Positions 25,350 to 33,402 of a DNA stretch of 33,607 bases are shown piece after piece (the first letter of the stretch is position 1; the number at the start of each line of letters is the position of its first letter). Location: assembly GCA_947601445.1 (NCBI GenBank), contig CANQGD010000001.1, positions 1-33,607 on the forward strand, given 5' to 3'. The translations under genes were made by a program, and so were the position numbers. Origin of the DNA: an uncultured Clostridia bacterium. Its GTDB lineage: Bacteria > Bacillota > Clostridia > Christensenellales > CAG-314. The notes beneath the pieces were generated by a model. That model did not search any database. It saw only the letters and a list, made by a program, of their open reading frames with translations, and was not told where the DNA came from.

Positions 25350-26339
25350 TTACTTTATTTTGTTAGCAACGGTATTGTCCACGATCACGTCGTAGCTGAC
25401 TCTTTCACTGAGTTCGCCCGCATTTTCCATAATGTCCTGTATACGTTCGAACGCCTTTTTATCGGTTATCGGCGTAGACATCCACACATCGTACTCTTGA
25501 TAGTTTTTGACGGCAGCGACAAGCAAATCAAGGTCCGTTCCCTCAAAGTAGGGCGCAACTTTTTCCGCTATATCTTCGGGCGAATGAGTCAAAGCATATT
25601 CCGTTCCTTTCCAAACCGCGCGCAAAAATTTTTCCGCCTTGTCGGGGTGTTTTTCAAGAAACTCCGCCGTCGCCGAGTAGCATGTGTAAGGAATTTCTCC
25701 GCTGTCCTGACCGATTGCCGATACAATATAACCACGGCCTTCCTTTACGATTTTGCTTGCAGCCGGTTCAAACAGCGGAACAAAGTCTCCCGTACCGCCG
25801 GTAAAAGCCGGACCCAACGCACCGAATTCAATCGAGTAGTCCATAGTTATATTTTTACCGTCGGTATATCCCTTGTTGTTTAGCACGTATTGCAAAATCA
25901 TAGCCGGCATACCGCCTTTTCTTCCCATCAAAACAGTGGTGTTTTCTATCCCGCCGTAATCGAACTCGGGCATATCGTTGCGTGCCACAAGAAAACTTCC
26001 GTCTCTTTTTGTAAGCTGTCCTATCACGCGCGGATAATCCTTTTTGCCTTGCAGATACACATATATATTTGCCTCGCAACCCATCAAACCTATGTCAGCC
26101 GCGTCCGTAAGCAGCGCCGTCATAACGTTATCCGCGCCGCTGCCGTTGGTGATTTCCACTGTCAAGCCTTCGTCCTCAAAATATCCGAGCGCCATGGCAA
26201 GATATTGCGGCGTGTAAAAAAGGCTGTGCGTTACTTCGTTGAGCCGAATAACGTTTTCATCTTTTTTGCATGAGGCAAAGCCGATTGCGGCTGTTGCCAA
26301 CAGTAAGCAAACAAGCAATATTGTTACAAATTTTTTCAA
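25350..26339 (-). CDS. ABC transporter substrate-binding lipoprotein, NMT1/SsuA-type
   Basis: 329 residues from a TTG at 26339 that has GGAGG seven bases upstream; an ATG ten codons earlier is in frame but would place the ribosome binding site inside the gene. The N-terminus is a lipoprotein signal (KKFVTILLV core) with lipobox GFASC, lipidated Cys at 24. The mature part starts with RLNEVTHSLFYTPQYLAMALGYFEDEGL, a hallmark of NMT1/SsuA/THI5-like binding proteins. DAADIGLMGCEANIYVYLQGK follows, and PDKAEKFLRAVWKGTEYAL marks the second lobe. First gene of the importer operon. I found no TPP or other known riboswitch upstream, so the substrate stays open. Confidence 0.93.
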   Translation of the reverse strand: MKKFVTILLVCLLLATAAIGFASCKKDENVIRLNEVTHSLFYTPQYLAMALGYFEDEGLTVEITNGSGADNVMTALLTDAADIGLMGCEANIYVYLQGKKDYPRVIGQLTKRDGSFLVARNDMPEFDYGGIENTTVLMGRKGGMPAMILQYVLNNKGYTDGKNITMDYSIEFGALGPAFTGGTGDFVPLFEPAASKIVKEGRGYIVSAIGQDSGEIPYTCYSATAEFLEKHPDKAEKFLRAVWKGTEYALTHSPEDIAEKVAPYFEGTDLDLLVAAVKNYQEYDVWMSTPITDKKAFERIQDIMENAGELSERVSYDVIVDNTVANKIK

Positions 26340-26758
26340 GTCAATTCCTCCATTGGTTACATATTGCATACTATTTATTTTGCAAAATTTTTGTTACTGC
26401 CGCGGCGCGATTGTACGCCGGGATATTTTTATATAACAAGTAAAAAAGATTTCGATTATAATGTAAATTTTAATAATTCCGTTTATATACGCGGCGATGA
26501 TTTTTTCGTTTCGTCCGATATTATTTGCGCGACATTTTTGTATCGGGCTTGCGACCCTGAAACAATTTTATTACGCACCGAGCGCCGCAAAAGGAAGTTC
26601 CCGTCGATAGATAACCAATCCGCGAAAACGAACTGTTTGAAAGGTTTTTTGCCCCAAATCTTGACATAAATTTTCGATTGGTATTTGCAACTGCCGCGAT
26701 CTATGTGAAAAGATTTCTTCGCTTTGACCGTTCCTCCGATATTTTTTCAATCATTTGC
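26340..26758. other. Divergent leader region of the ABC operon
   Basis: No credible gene. On the minus strand a TATAAT (complement of 26455-26460) could be the -10 box of the importer operon but its -35 is weak. A GC-rich inverted repeat (CGGCG/CGCCG on the minus strand, near 26400-26420) lies in the leader. An 8-base motif CATACTAT at 26367-26374 recurs elsewhere in the window. Confidence 0.4.
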
Positions 26759-26787
26759 TTGCCAAATGCGGCTTGCGGTGTTAAAAT
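26759..26787 (+). promoter_or_regulatory. Probable promoter of the valS T-box leader
   Basis: TTGCCA at 26759-26764 and TAAAAT at 26782-26787 are spaced by 17 bases. This would start transcription near 26794, shortly before the first paired strand of T-box Stem I at 26809. Confidence 0.6.
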
Positions 26788-26793
26788 TTGTAA

Positions 26794-27050
26794 TATAAAA
26801 ACGTTTGAGGCGCAAGGCTTTGTCAAACTGCCTTTTCAGAGAGCGAACTGGGGTGAGAATTTCGCAAGGCGGGAGACAACGGTGTAGTGCGCCGAGTTGA
26901 CAGTGCAAAACGGTGTCCGAGGACAAAAGTAGTGCTGTTCGGGTCGCTCCGTTAACGGCGATAACGAGGACTTGTTTGCAATTGCCGCAAGTCGAAACAA
27001 GGTGGTACCGCGAGTATTTTCGCCCTTGGCAAATGCCAAGGGCTTTTTGT
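26794..27050 (+). promoter_or_regulatory. Valine T-box leader of valS
   Basis: A tRNA-sensing riboswitch: uncharged tRNA-Val pairs with the specifier and with the T-box and lets transcription pass. Stem I base GGCGCA (26809-26814) pairs with TGCGCC (26888-26893). Inside it CTGCCTT pairs with AAGGCGG, and GCGAA with TTCGC closes the top, with the usual AGAGAGC and GGTGAGAA conserved bits. The specifier loop 3' side GGTGTAG (26881-26887) holds two valine codons in alternative frames, GTG and GTA; I favour GTA (26884-26886), as a purine follows. The T-box motif AAGGTGGTACCGCG is at 26999-27012; TGGT fits a tRNA ending ACCA. It ends in a strong terminator, 27022-27048. Confidence 0.93.
27022..27048 (+). 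terminator. T-box terminator hairpin
   Basis: Arms GCCCTTGGCA (27022-27031) and TGCCAAGGGC (27034-27043) with a two-base loop, followed by five T. It is the off-state of the valS leader. Confidence 0.93.
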
Positions 27051-27059
27051 AAGTCGCTT

Positions 27060-27788
27060 GCCTTCGTCGGCGCAACGCGCCCGCAGGGTCATGATCGAGA
27101 GTGCGAAAAGGAAATAAAAAAAATAATAAAAGTCCAATATCGCCGAGTCGATTTGACCGACGAACATTCGGGCAAGTGTTTAAAATGTTCGGAATTTGAG
27201 TGAGCGAAAACGCGCGGAGCAAGCGTTGTAGCGGAGAGGACTCAAATTTCGTTGCAAGCGGCGACCGGTGCGGCGCTTGCAGTCCAAGCGGGGGATGGCG
27301 GGGAAAGCGACTCCCCGCCGAAAGTACAAAAAAACAAGCCAACGTGTCATTGGCTTCCGTAACGCTCGCCTTCGTCGGCGCAACGCGCCCGCAGGGTCGT
27401 GATCGCGAGAGCGAGAAGAAAATGAAAAAAAATAAAAGTCCAATATCGCCGAGTCGATCGGATCGACGAACATTCGGGCAAGTGTTTAAAATGTTCGGAA
27501 TTTGAGTGAGCGGAAACGCGCGGAGCAAGCGTTGTAGCGGAGAGGATTCAAATTTCGTTGCAAGCGGCGACCGGTGCGGCGCTTGCAGTCCAAGCGGGGG
27601 ATGGCGGGGAAAGCGACTCCCCGACGAAAGTACAAAAAAACAAGCCAATGTGTCGTTGGCTTCCGTAACGTTCGCCTTCGTCGGCGCAACTCGCCCGCAG
27701 AGTCGTGATCGCGAGAGCGAGAAGAAAATGAAAAAAATAATAAAAGCCTCAATATCGCCGAGTCGATCGGACCGACGAACATTCGGGC
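27060..27788 (+). repeat. Tandem array of a 307-bp hairpin-rich element (two full units and a partial third)
   Basis: Unit one spans 27060-27367, unit two 27368-27673, and a third stops after 115 bases at 27788, just before the valS ribosome binding site. Units one and two differ at only about twenty positions. Each full unit folds into several perfect or near-perfect hairpins; in unit one: AATTTGAGT (27193-27201) with ACTCAAATT (27240-27248), TGCAAGCG (27253-27260) with CGCTTGCA (27274-27281), GGCGGGGA (27297-27304) with TCCCCGCC (27312-27319), and AAGCCAA (27336-27342) with TTGGCTT (27350-27356). Units two and three add a TCGC-GAGA-GCGA tetraloop hairpin (27403-27414 in unit two). Open frames of 101 codons on the plus strand and 270 on the minus strand merely follow the repeat. 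Possibly a dispersed or mobile non-coding element; unknown to me. Confidence 0.85.
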
Positions 27789-27804
27789 GAATAAAAGGAG
27801 TTAT

Positions 27805-30417
27805 ATGTTAGAAAAAACCTACAATCCAACCCAGTTTGAACACAAACTTTACGATTTTTGGATGCAGCAAGGCTATTTTACGCCTAAGGCGGAGATAGGC
27901 AAACCGTATTTTTCAATAGTTTCGCCTCCCCCGAACATTACGGGACAGTTGCATATCGGACACGGCTTGGATAATGCTATTATGGATACGATAGTACGTT
28001 TCAAACGTATGCAAGGCTACAATACATTGTGGTTACCCGGAACCGATCATGCAAGTATCGCTACGGAGGTAAAAATTGTCGAAACATTAAAGGCGCAAGG
28101 TATCGACAAACACGACCTCGGTCGCGAAAAATTTCTTGAACGCGCATGGCAGTGGAAGGAGCAGTACGGCGGACGCATTGTCGAACAGCTAAAAAAACTG
28201 AGCAGCAGCTGCGATTGGAGCCGTCTTGCATTCACTATGGACGAAAAATGCAGCGAGGCGGTTCGCAAGCAATTTGTATCGATGTATAAAAAAGGCTTGA
28301 TTTATCGCGGCAACCGCATTATCAATTGGTGCCCCGTTTGTAAAACGGCGCTGAGCGATGCGGAAGTGGAATATTCCGAGCAAGACGGGCATTTTTGGCA
28401 TTACGGCTACACGACGCCGGACGGAAAAACGACCGTTACTTTTGCTACGACGCGCCCCGAGACAATGCTCGGCGACACTGCTGTTGCAGTCAACCCCAAC
28501 GATCCGCGCTACACCCATTTGATCGGCAAAACGGTAATCGTGCCCTTTGTAAACCGTGAAATTCCCGTCATTGCGGACGAATACGTCGATATGGAGTTCG
28601 GTACAGGCGTTGTAAAAATCACTCCCGCCCACGATCCCAACGACTTTGAAGTGGGAGTAAGGCACAATCTGCCCGTTATTCGCGTGATGAACGACGACGG
28701 CACTATGAACGAAAACGCGGGCGAGTTTGCCGGTTTGGATAGATATGAAGCGCGCAAACGCATTGTGGCTCGCCTTAAAGAAATGGGCATTTTGCAAAAG
28801 GTGGAGCCGCACAAACACAATGTGGGCAGTTGTTATCGTTGTCATACAACCGTAGAGCCGATCGTATCCAAGCAATGGTTTGTTAAAATGCAACCTCTTG
28901 CCGAACCGGCTATCGAAGCGGTAAAAGAGGGCAAAATAACGTTTCATCCCGAGCGTTTTGCCAAAACTTACTTCAATTGGATGGAGAATATCAAGGATTG
29001 GTGTATATCCCGTCAATTGTGGTGGGGGCATCGTATACCCGTATGGTACTGCGATGATTGCGGCGCGGAAATCTGCGAAGAGGCCGATCCTTCCGTATGT
29101 CCGAAATGCGGCGGTCATCATCTTCATCAGGATGAGGATGTGCTTGACACCTGGTTCAGCAGTGCGCTGTGGCCGTTCTCCACTCTCGGATTTTACAAAA
29201 ACAGCGACGATTTCCGTGCATTTTTCCCGACGAGCGTGCTTTCTTGCGGCTACGACATAATATTCTTTTGGGTAGCTCGCATGATTTTCAGTTCGCTCTA
29301 CGCAACGGGTCAAGTTCCTTTCAGACACGTGCTTATGCACGGTATCGTGCGGGACGAGCAGGGACGCAAAATGAGCAAATCTCTCGGTAACGGTGTGGAC
29401 CCCGTAGATTTTATCGACAAATACGGCGCGGACACATTGCGTTTTGCGCTTATAAACGGCGTCGCAAACGGTTCGGATATACGTTTTGCACCGGACAAGA
29501 TCGACGGTACTCGCAATTTTATGAACAAAGTGTGGAATGCAAGTCGGTTTGTGTTGATGAACGCGGAGGGAAAAACTCTGGTTTCTCTGGAAGAGTGTTC
29601 TTTGAATCTTGCGGATAAATGGATTTTGACAAGACTTAACGACGTTATAAAACAAGTTACGGAGTTGCTGGAAAAATTTGAGTTGGGCATGGCGGCGCAA
29701 ACTCTATATGACTTTGTTTGGAGCGAGTTCTGCGATTGGTATATCGAGTTTACCAAACCCGTTTTGTACGGCACGGACGAAATTGCCCGTCGCGATACTT
29801 TGTCGGTGTTGTGCTATGTGTTGGACGCTATTCTCAAATTGCTGCATCCGTTCGCTCCCTGCATAACGGAAGAAATATATCAGTCTACTCCGAATCACGG
29901 CGAAAGCATAATGATCCAACGTTTCCCCGAGTTTGAAGAAAAGTATTATTTCGCCGCCGACCGTGATATTGTCGAGGAACTCAAAGAGATTGTCACAAAA
30001 ATCCGCAATATTCGCAGCGAATATGCAGTAGCGCCGAGCAAACGTATACGTCTGTATGTTACGGCGACGGACAAGCGTATCGAAAGCTGCGATTTGTATC
30101 TTGTAAAGCTGTGCGGTCTTGAAGAAGTCGTATTTTCTTCTGCGCCGACTTCGGAAAAAAGCGTAAAAACGGTCAGCGCGGCGGCGGTGTGCGAAGTGCC
30201 GTTGGGTGATCTTGTAGATAAGGACAAGGAAATCGAACGCTTGACAAAAGAATTGGAAAATATCGTGGGTGAAATTGCCCGCGCGGAAGCAAAACTTAAC
30301 AATGCTGGCTTCCTTGCCAAGGCGCCGGCTCATCTTGTGGAAAACGAAAAATCCAAGTTGACAAAGTACCGCGAACTTCAAGCGCAGTATAATGCTCGCC
30401 TTGCGGAGTTGAAATAA
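27805..30417 (+). CDS. valS: Valyl-tRNA synthetase
   Basis: 870 residues with AAAAGGAG upstream. Class I synthetase charging tRNA-Val, with an editing domain that clears Thr. HIGH motif at 50-53 in PPNITGQLHIGHG, KMSKS at 522-526 in GRKMSKSLGNGVDP. The editing (CP1) domain contains FATTRPETMLGDTAVAVNP and TPAHDPNDFEVG. A zinc-like cluster CDDCGAEICEEADPSVCPKCGG is near 417-438, and DEDVLDTWFSSALWPFSTLGF follows. The C-terminal arm (VDKDKEIERLTKELENIVGEI to the end) is the coiled coil that contacts tRNA in ValRS. Complete and of normal length. Controlled by the T-box at 26794, from which it is separated by the repeat array. Confidence 0.98.
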   Translation: MLEKTYNPTQFEHKLYDFWMQQGYFTPKAEIGKPYFSIVSPPPNITGQLHIGHGLDNAIMDTIVRFKRMQGYNTLWLPGTDHASIATEVKIVETLKAQGIDKHDLGREKFLERAWQWKEQYGGRIVEQLKKLSSSCDWSRLAFTMDEKCSEAVRKQFVSMYKKGLIYRGNRIINWCPVCKTALSDAEVEYSEQDGHFWHYGYTTPDGKTTVTFATTRPETMLGDTAVAVNPNDPRYTHLIGKTVIVPFVNREIPVIADEYVDMEFGTGVVKITPAHDPNDFEVGVRHNLPVIRVMNDDGTMNENAGEFAGLDRYEARKRIVARLKEMGILQKVEPHKHNVGSCYRCHTTVEPIVSKQWFVKMQPLAEPAIEAVKEGKITFHPERFAKTYFNWMENIKDWCISRQLWWGHRIPVWYCDDCGAEICEEADPSVCPKCGGHHLHQDEDVLDTWFSSALWPFSTLGFYKNSDDFRAFFPTSVLSCGYDIIFFWVARMIFSSLYATGQVPFRHVLMHGIVRDEQGRKMSKSLGNGVDPVDFIDKYGADTLRFALINGVANGSDIRFAPDKIDGTRNFMNKVWNASRFVLMNAEGKTLVSLEECSLNLADKWILTRLNDVIKQVTELLEKFELGMAAQTLYDFVWSEFCDWYIEFTKPVLYGTDEIARRDTLSVLCYVLDAILKLLHPFAPCITEEIYQSTPNHGESIMIQRFPEFEEKYYFAADRDIVEELKEIVTKIRNIRSEYAVAPSKRIRLYVTATDKRIESCDLYLVKLCGLEEVVFSSAPTSEKSVKTVSAAAVCEVPLGDLVDKDKEIERLTKELENIVGEIARAEAKLNNAGFLAKAPAHLVENEKSKLTKYRELQAQYNARLAELK

Positions 30418-30626
30418 GCCGTATCGACAAGTAGACGGATTGCGTTTTGCGAAAGAAAGAATCCCGATCGAAATTTGTTTTGACGAATGAACTCGGCGAG
30501 CTATCCTATACGTAAAATGCAAATCGACGAAACGGTGTGTTACAGAAGTTAAAAACAGATGTTTACAGCAATTTGCTGTTGCGCAAACATTTTTGTCAAT
30601 GTATTTTTCAATAAATTGCAAATATA
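30418..30626. other. Intergenic region after valS
   Basis: No gene or clear terminator seen directly after valS in this stretch. The first intrinsic terminator on the plus strand is at 30711, so valS transcripts may end there. Confidence 0.4.
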
Positions 30627-30655
30627 TTGACGCGGTAGTATAACCATATTTAAAT
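30627..30655 (+). promoter_or_regulatory. Possible promoter of a small RNA
   Basis: TTGACG (30627-30632) and TTAAAT (30650-30655) are spaced by 17 bases; an overlapping TATAAT lies at 30655-30660 without a matching -35. A start near 30666 would give a transcript of about 80 bases ending at the terminator at 30747. Confidence 0.4.
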
Positions 30656-30665
30656 ATAATTTTCG

Positions 30666-30747
30666 TTTGATTGTAAAACAAAACTTGTCGGTATAAAACA
30701 AACGATTTCGGCGCACACTTGTAAACGCAAACAGGTGTGCGCTTTTT
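30666..30747 (+). ncRNA. Candidate small RNA ending in a terminator
   Basis: The stretch between the promoter-like sequence and the terminator has no ORF. It contains GTTTG (30665-30669) and CAAAC (30699-30703) that can pair, followed by the strong 3' hairpin. Alternatively it is simply the 3' untranslated region of valS. No known small-RNA family is recognised. Confidence 0.3.
30711..30747 (+). terminator. Intrinsic terminator downstream of valS
   Basis: GCGCACACTT (30711-30720) pairs with AGGTGTGCGC (30733-30742) with one G-U pair around a 12-base loop, and five T follow (30743-30747). Confidence 0.85.
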
Positions 30748-30918
30748 AGAATGTGCGTCGGGTTCCGTATAAAGATTTCGCGGAAAATATTATTTTTCGG
30801 TTTGCCGCACAAAAATTTGTAACCGTAAATGACGGTTGTTACATAGTATGACAATAGAGCAGGTTGATATCTGCCGTCACTTCGGGAAGAAAGCGCGCGT
30901 ACACACAAGGAGCGCGAA

Positions 30919-31263
30919 ATGATCAGACGAGGAGAAATCTATTACGCCGACCTCAACCCCGTTGTGGGAAGCGAGCAGGGCGGCATACGACCGATAGTAG
31001 TGCTGCAAAACGATGTGGGAAACAAATTCAGTCCGACTGTTATTGCCGCGGCAACTACGTCACGCCTAACAAAAGCCAAATTGCCAACACACATCGAGCT
31101 GAGTCACGACTCGACGCCCATGCCGAAGGATTCGGTAGTGCTGTTGGAACAAATACGCACAATAGACAAAAGCAGAATAAAAGAAAAAATCGGCGAGCTT
31201 TCTCCCGACGTAATGCAACAGATAAATGACGCTTTGCTTGTTAGCCTGGGATTTTTTGCCTGA
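30919..31263 (+). CDS. mazF: MazF/EndoA-type mRNA interferase toxin
   Basis: 114 residues with ribosome binding site CAAGGAGCG. A ribonuclease of the PemK/MazF family that cuts mRNA at specific short sequences. Family hallmarks: [30 protein letters not shown] at the N-terminus (with the GSEQGG-x-RP loop), the [14 protein letters not shown] strand containing the catalytic Thr, and [17 protein letters not shown]. The length is that of Bacillus subtilis EndoA (NdoA). Normally a MazE/EndoAI antitoxin gene precedes it. Upstream here there is only a 24-codon ORF (30848-30922) that overlaps the ATG by four bases; it has no ribosome binding site and no ribbon-helix-helix look. The antitoxin is therefore missing from this locus or encoded elsewhere. 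Terminator overlaps the stop. Confidence 0.93.
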   Translation: MIRRGEIYYADLNPVVGSEQGGIRPIVVLQNDVGNKFSPTVIAAATTSRLTKAKLPTHIELSHDSTPMPKDSVVLLEQIRTIDKSRIKEKIGELSPDVMQQINDALLVSLGFFA

Positions 31264-31283
31264 ACGAAAATCCCGGGCTTTTT
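31243..31283 (+). terminator. Intrinsic terminator overlapping the mazF stop
   Basis: AGCCTGGGATTTT (31243-31255) pairs with AAAATCCCGGGCT (31267-31279) over 13 base pairs with one G-U, followed by T-rich sequence. The mazF stop codon lies in the loop. Confidence 0.88.
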
Positions 31284-31657
31284 GTCTTTCTTTTTTACGA
31301 ATAAGTGGACGCCCGACGCGGTGCATTGTTAAATACGGATCAGACGAAATACAGCCGTAATTTTGTAAAAATATTGTTTTTTACATCATTACCACAGCAA
31401 AAAATGGCAAAATGCAACATACTATTGCACGCATAGTATGTAAATTTATTCGAAATCGGCAATTTCGATCTTTTTTGTCGGCAGTCAAATTGTATTTGTA
31501 ACTACTTGCGGTATTCTCGGATAGGGCGGCGTCTTGATTTTGCCGCAACGAAATTTTTCAAGTGTTCGAGTATATTCGGCTTTGACAGGTCGTTTTTGTT
31601 ATCGTTTGTCCCCGATAAATAAGAGGTGAAAACTCTGTTTGCAAGGGTATATTTTAT
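31284..31657. other. Intergenic region between mazF and lgt
   Basis: No ORF that looks like a gene on either strand. The only structure seen is the inverted repeat at 31417-31441. The promoter of lgt follows at 31658. Confidence 0.5.
31417..31441. promoter_or_regulatory. Operator-like inverted repeat
   Basis: Perfect 9-base arms, ACATACTAT (31417-31425) and ATAGTATGT (31433-31441), flank a 7-base spacer. The arm recurs as a half-site before mazF (30843-30850), in the ABC operon leader (26367-26374), and in a related dyad at 23607-23627. It lies in the long gap between mazF and lgt. It looks like a binding site for a dimeric regulator. Confidence 0.5.
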
Positions 31658-31686
31658 TTGACAGTAATCTTGGAAAATACTATAAT
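31658..31686 (+). promoter_or_regulatory. Consensus sigma-A promoter of lgt
   Basis: Perfect TTGACA at 31658-31663 and perfect TATAAT at 31681-31686 with a 17-base spacer. The start codon at 31774 leaves a leader of about 80 bases. Confidence 0.92.
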
Positions 31687-31773
31687 TAAATAAAATTATT
31701 ATATTGGGGAATATCGCTATTTCATTATGATAAGCGTTTTCTCAAACAACTCCACTCATAAAGGAGAGGCAAT

Positions 31774-33378
31774 TTGACAAATTTACTTTCTGTGGTCACT
31801 TGGAGAGAAATGAAATTCGGTTTCGGACCCGGCGACAACGGCAATCCCGCGTTGTGGCTGTTCAACTTTCCGATATATGTTTATGCGCTGTGTATAGTCG
31901 CCGGAATGTGCGTAGCCATCGGCGTCGCGGCATATTATTTCAAAAAGCGCGGCTACGACCCGTATGACGTGACAATTTATGCATTGGTCTTGATACCGTT
32001 CGGCGTTATCGGCGCGCGTTTGTATGTGTACATATTCCCGTGGGAAGGTCGTCTGTTGGATTGGTCTACGATTTTGGATATTCGCGACGGCGGTTTGGGC
32101 ATTTACGGCGGCGTTATTATGGGCTATGTATCCGCTTGGGTGCTATCCAAAATAAAAAAACAGGATTTTCGTATAGTTACGGACAGTATTCTTCCCGGCG
32201 TTATGATCGCGCAAAGCATGGGACGTTGGGGAAACTTTGCCAATCAGGAAGCATACGGCAATTTGATTACTCGCGTTTATGACGATTTACCGCACGCCGC
32301 AAGCGGAATGTTTTCCCGTTTTAACGGATATGCGGTTTGGATCGATAACAGTTGGTTTCACGATGTAAATCCAAATTCGGGCGGATGGTATCAAGCAACG
32401 TTTTTTTACGAATCGATGTGTACGTTGTTGGGATTTCTGATCTGCGTTTTGGTGCTGACTCGCAGCAAGCATTACAAGTTGGGATGGTGTACCGCATTTT
32501 ACGGAATTTACTACGGTATCGTACGTCTCATTATCGAAGGATTGCGTACCGATAGTCTGTATTTGTACATCGGCGAAACGCAAACCAACATAAAGATAAG
32601 TCAGCTTGTTTCCATATTTACGATAGTGTTGGGAATACTCTTGCTTTCGCGTATTTACCGCAAACAGTTGCACGGCTTGTACAAAAGAATGTTCAAATCG
32701 GATTATGACGAAATTTCCAAATCTCGTTGGATACTTCTTGCCCTGTCCGCGGTGCTGTTGGGCGTCGGTATCGCCATGTTTGTACTGAGCGCCCGTGCCG
32801 AACACGGTCAAGCGGAATTTATATTGGGATTCTTTGCCGTTGTTGCGGCTGTTTACAGCGCTCTCGGAGTTTGGTCCTGTTGGGACAGACTCAAAGCGTA
32901 TTGTCCCGAATGTCGCGAATGTCGCATTTCGACAGATCAATGGCAGACTCCTCGCGATCAACATTTTGTGGCGGAAATTTGTTATGCGGTAGTAGTGGCA
33001 TTTTTGCTCGGGTTCGGCTTGTTCAGTCTTATAAAATGGGGTATAGTGGACGGCATTGCAAACGGCATAGTTCTGTTTGTGGTTTGCATTGCAACGGCGG
33101 TTGCGTTTTTGGTTCTGAAACTTTTGCCCGAATTAAAGGCTCTTGCCGCTTGCAAAGAAGAAAAGCGCGGCTCCGAAAATGTCGAGTGCGGTTGCGGTGC
33201 AAAATATGCCTTCAACCTCAACAAATTTCTTTTGTTTGTATTTCCTCCCAAGGTGTATTTGGATTACGGCGTGGAGAATCTCAAACCTTGGGTAGACCCC
33301 GAAAAAGAAAAACGCAAGGCAAAGCGCGCTGCGAAAAACGCAAACAACACCGAGGATGAGGCGACGCTCGAACAATAA
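31774..33378 (+). CDS. lgt: Prolipoprotein diacylglyceryl transferase with C-terminal membrane extension
   Basis: 534 residues from a TTG with AAAGGAGAGG upstream. Lgt moves diacylglyceryl from phosphatidylglycerol to the lipobox cysteine of prolipoproteins. The N-terminal 300 residues are a full Lgt: FNFPIYVYALCIVAGMCVAIG, PFGVIGARLYVYIF, the IRDGGLGIYGGVIMG stretch, the signature GRWGNFANQEAYG at 150-162 and RLIIEGLRTDSLYL. Typical Lgt ends there (280-300 residues). Here about 230 more follow: four hydrophobic segments (near 317-337, 345-368, 399-420, 425-448), a cysteine cluster CPECREC at 377-383, a second ECGCG with Cys472 and Cys474, and a basic Lys/Ala tail. The five cysteines could bind a metal. 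The extension's function is unknown. The adjacent lipoprotein operon needs Lgt. Confidence 0.93.
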   Translation: MTNLLSVVTWREMKFGFGPGDNGNPALWLFNFPIYVYALCIVAGMCVAIGVAAYYFKKRGYDPYDVTIYALVLIPFGVIGARLYVYIFPWEGRLLDWSTILDIRDGGLGIYGGVIMGYVSAWVLSKIKKQDFRIVTDSILPGVMIAQSMGRWGNFANQEAYGNLITRVYDDLPHAASGMFSRFNGYAVWIDNSWFHDVNPNSGGWYQATFFYESMCTLLGFLICVLVLTRSKHYKLGWCTAFYGIYYGIVRLIIEGLRTDSLYLYIGETQTNIKISQLVSIFTIVLGILLLSRIYRKQLHGLYKRMFKSDYDEISKSRWILLALSAVLLGVGIAMFVLSARAEHGQAEFILGFFAVVAAVYSALGVWSCWDRLKAYCPECRECRISTDQWQTPRDQHFVAEICYAVVVAFLLGFGLFSLIKWGIVDGIANGIVLFVVCIATAVAFLVLKLLPELKALAACKEEKRGSENVECGCGAKYAFNLNKFLLFVFPPKVYLDYGVENLKPWVDPEKEKRKAKRAAKNANNTEDEATLEQ

Positions 33379-33402
33379 AACAAACGGTAAAAGAGGAAAA
33401 TT

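Noticed and set aside
26340-26700. TPP riboswitch before the NMT1-type importer
   Set aside because: I looked for the conserved CTGAGA and the downstream thi-box bits on the minus strand and did not see them.
26836-27648. 270-codon minus-strand ORF across the repeat array
   Set aside because: It has no ribosome binding site, lies antisense to the T-box leader and repeats itself with the 307-bp units; composition (Arg, Pro, Ser, Leu) is that of a shadow frame of structured DNA.
27060-27788. CRISPR array
   Set aside because: The repeats are about 307 bp long, directly adjacent and without unique spacers.
27200-27811. Two tandem 101-codon plus-strand ORFs in the repeats
   Set aside because: They start with GTG right after a TGA without a ribosome binding site, repeat with the unit and are interrupted by the hairpins; an unlikely protein pair, although a product was not excluded.
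28189-29700. 503-codon minus-strand ORF opposite valS
   Set aside because: Antisense shadow of valS; no motif and no ribosome binding site.
30848-30922. 24-codon ORF as the MazF antitoxin
   Set aside because: Too short for a ribbon-helix-helix antitoxin and lacks a ribosome binding site; kept only as a note.
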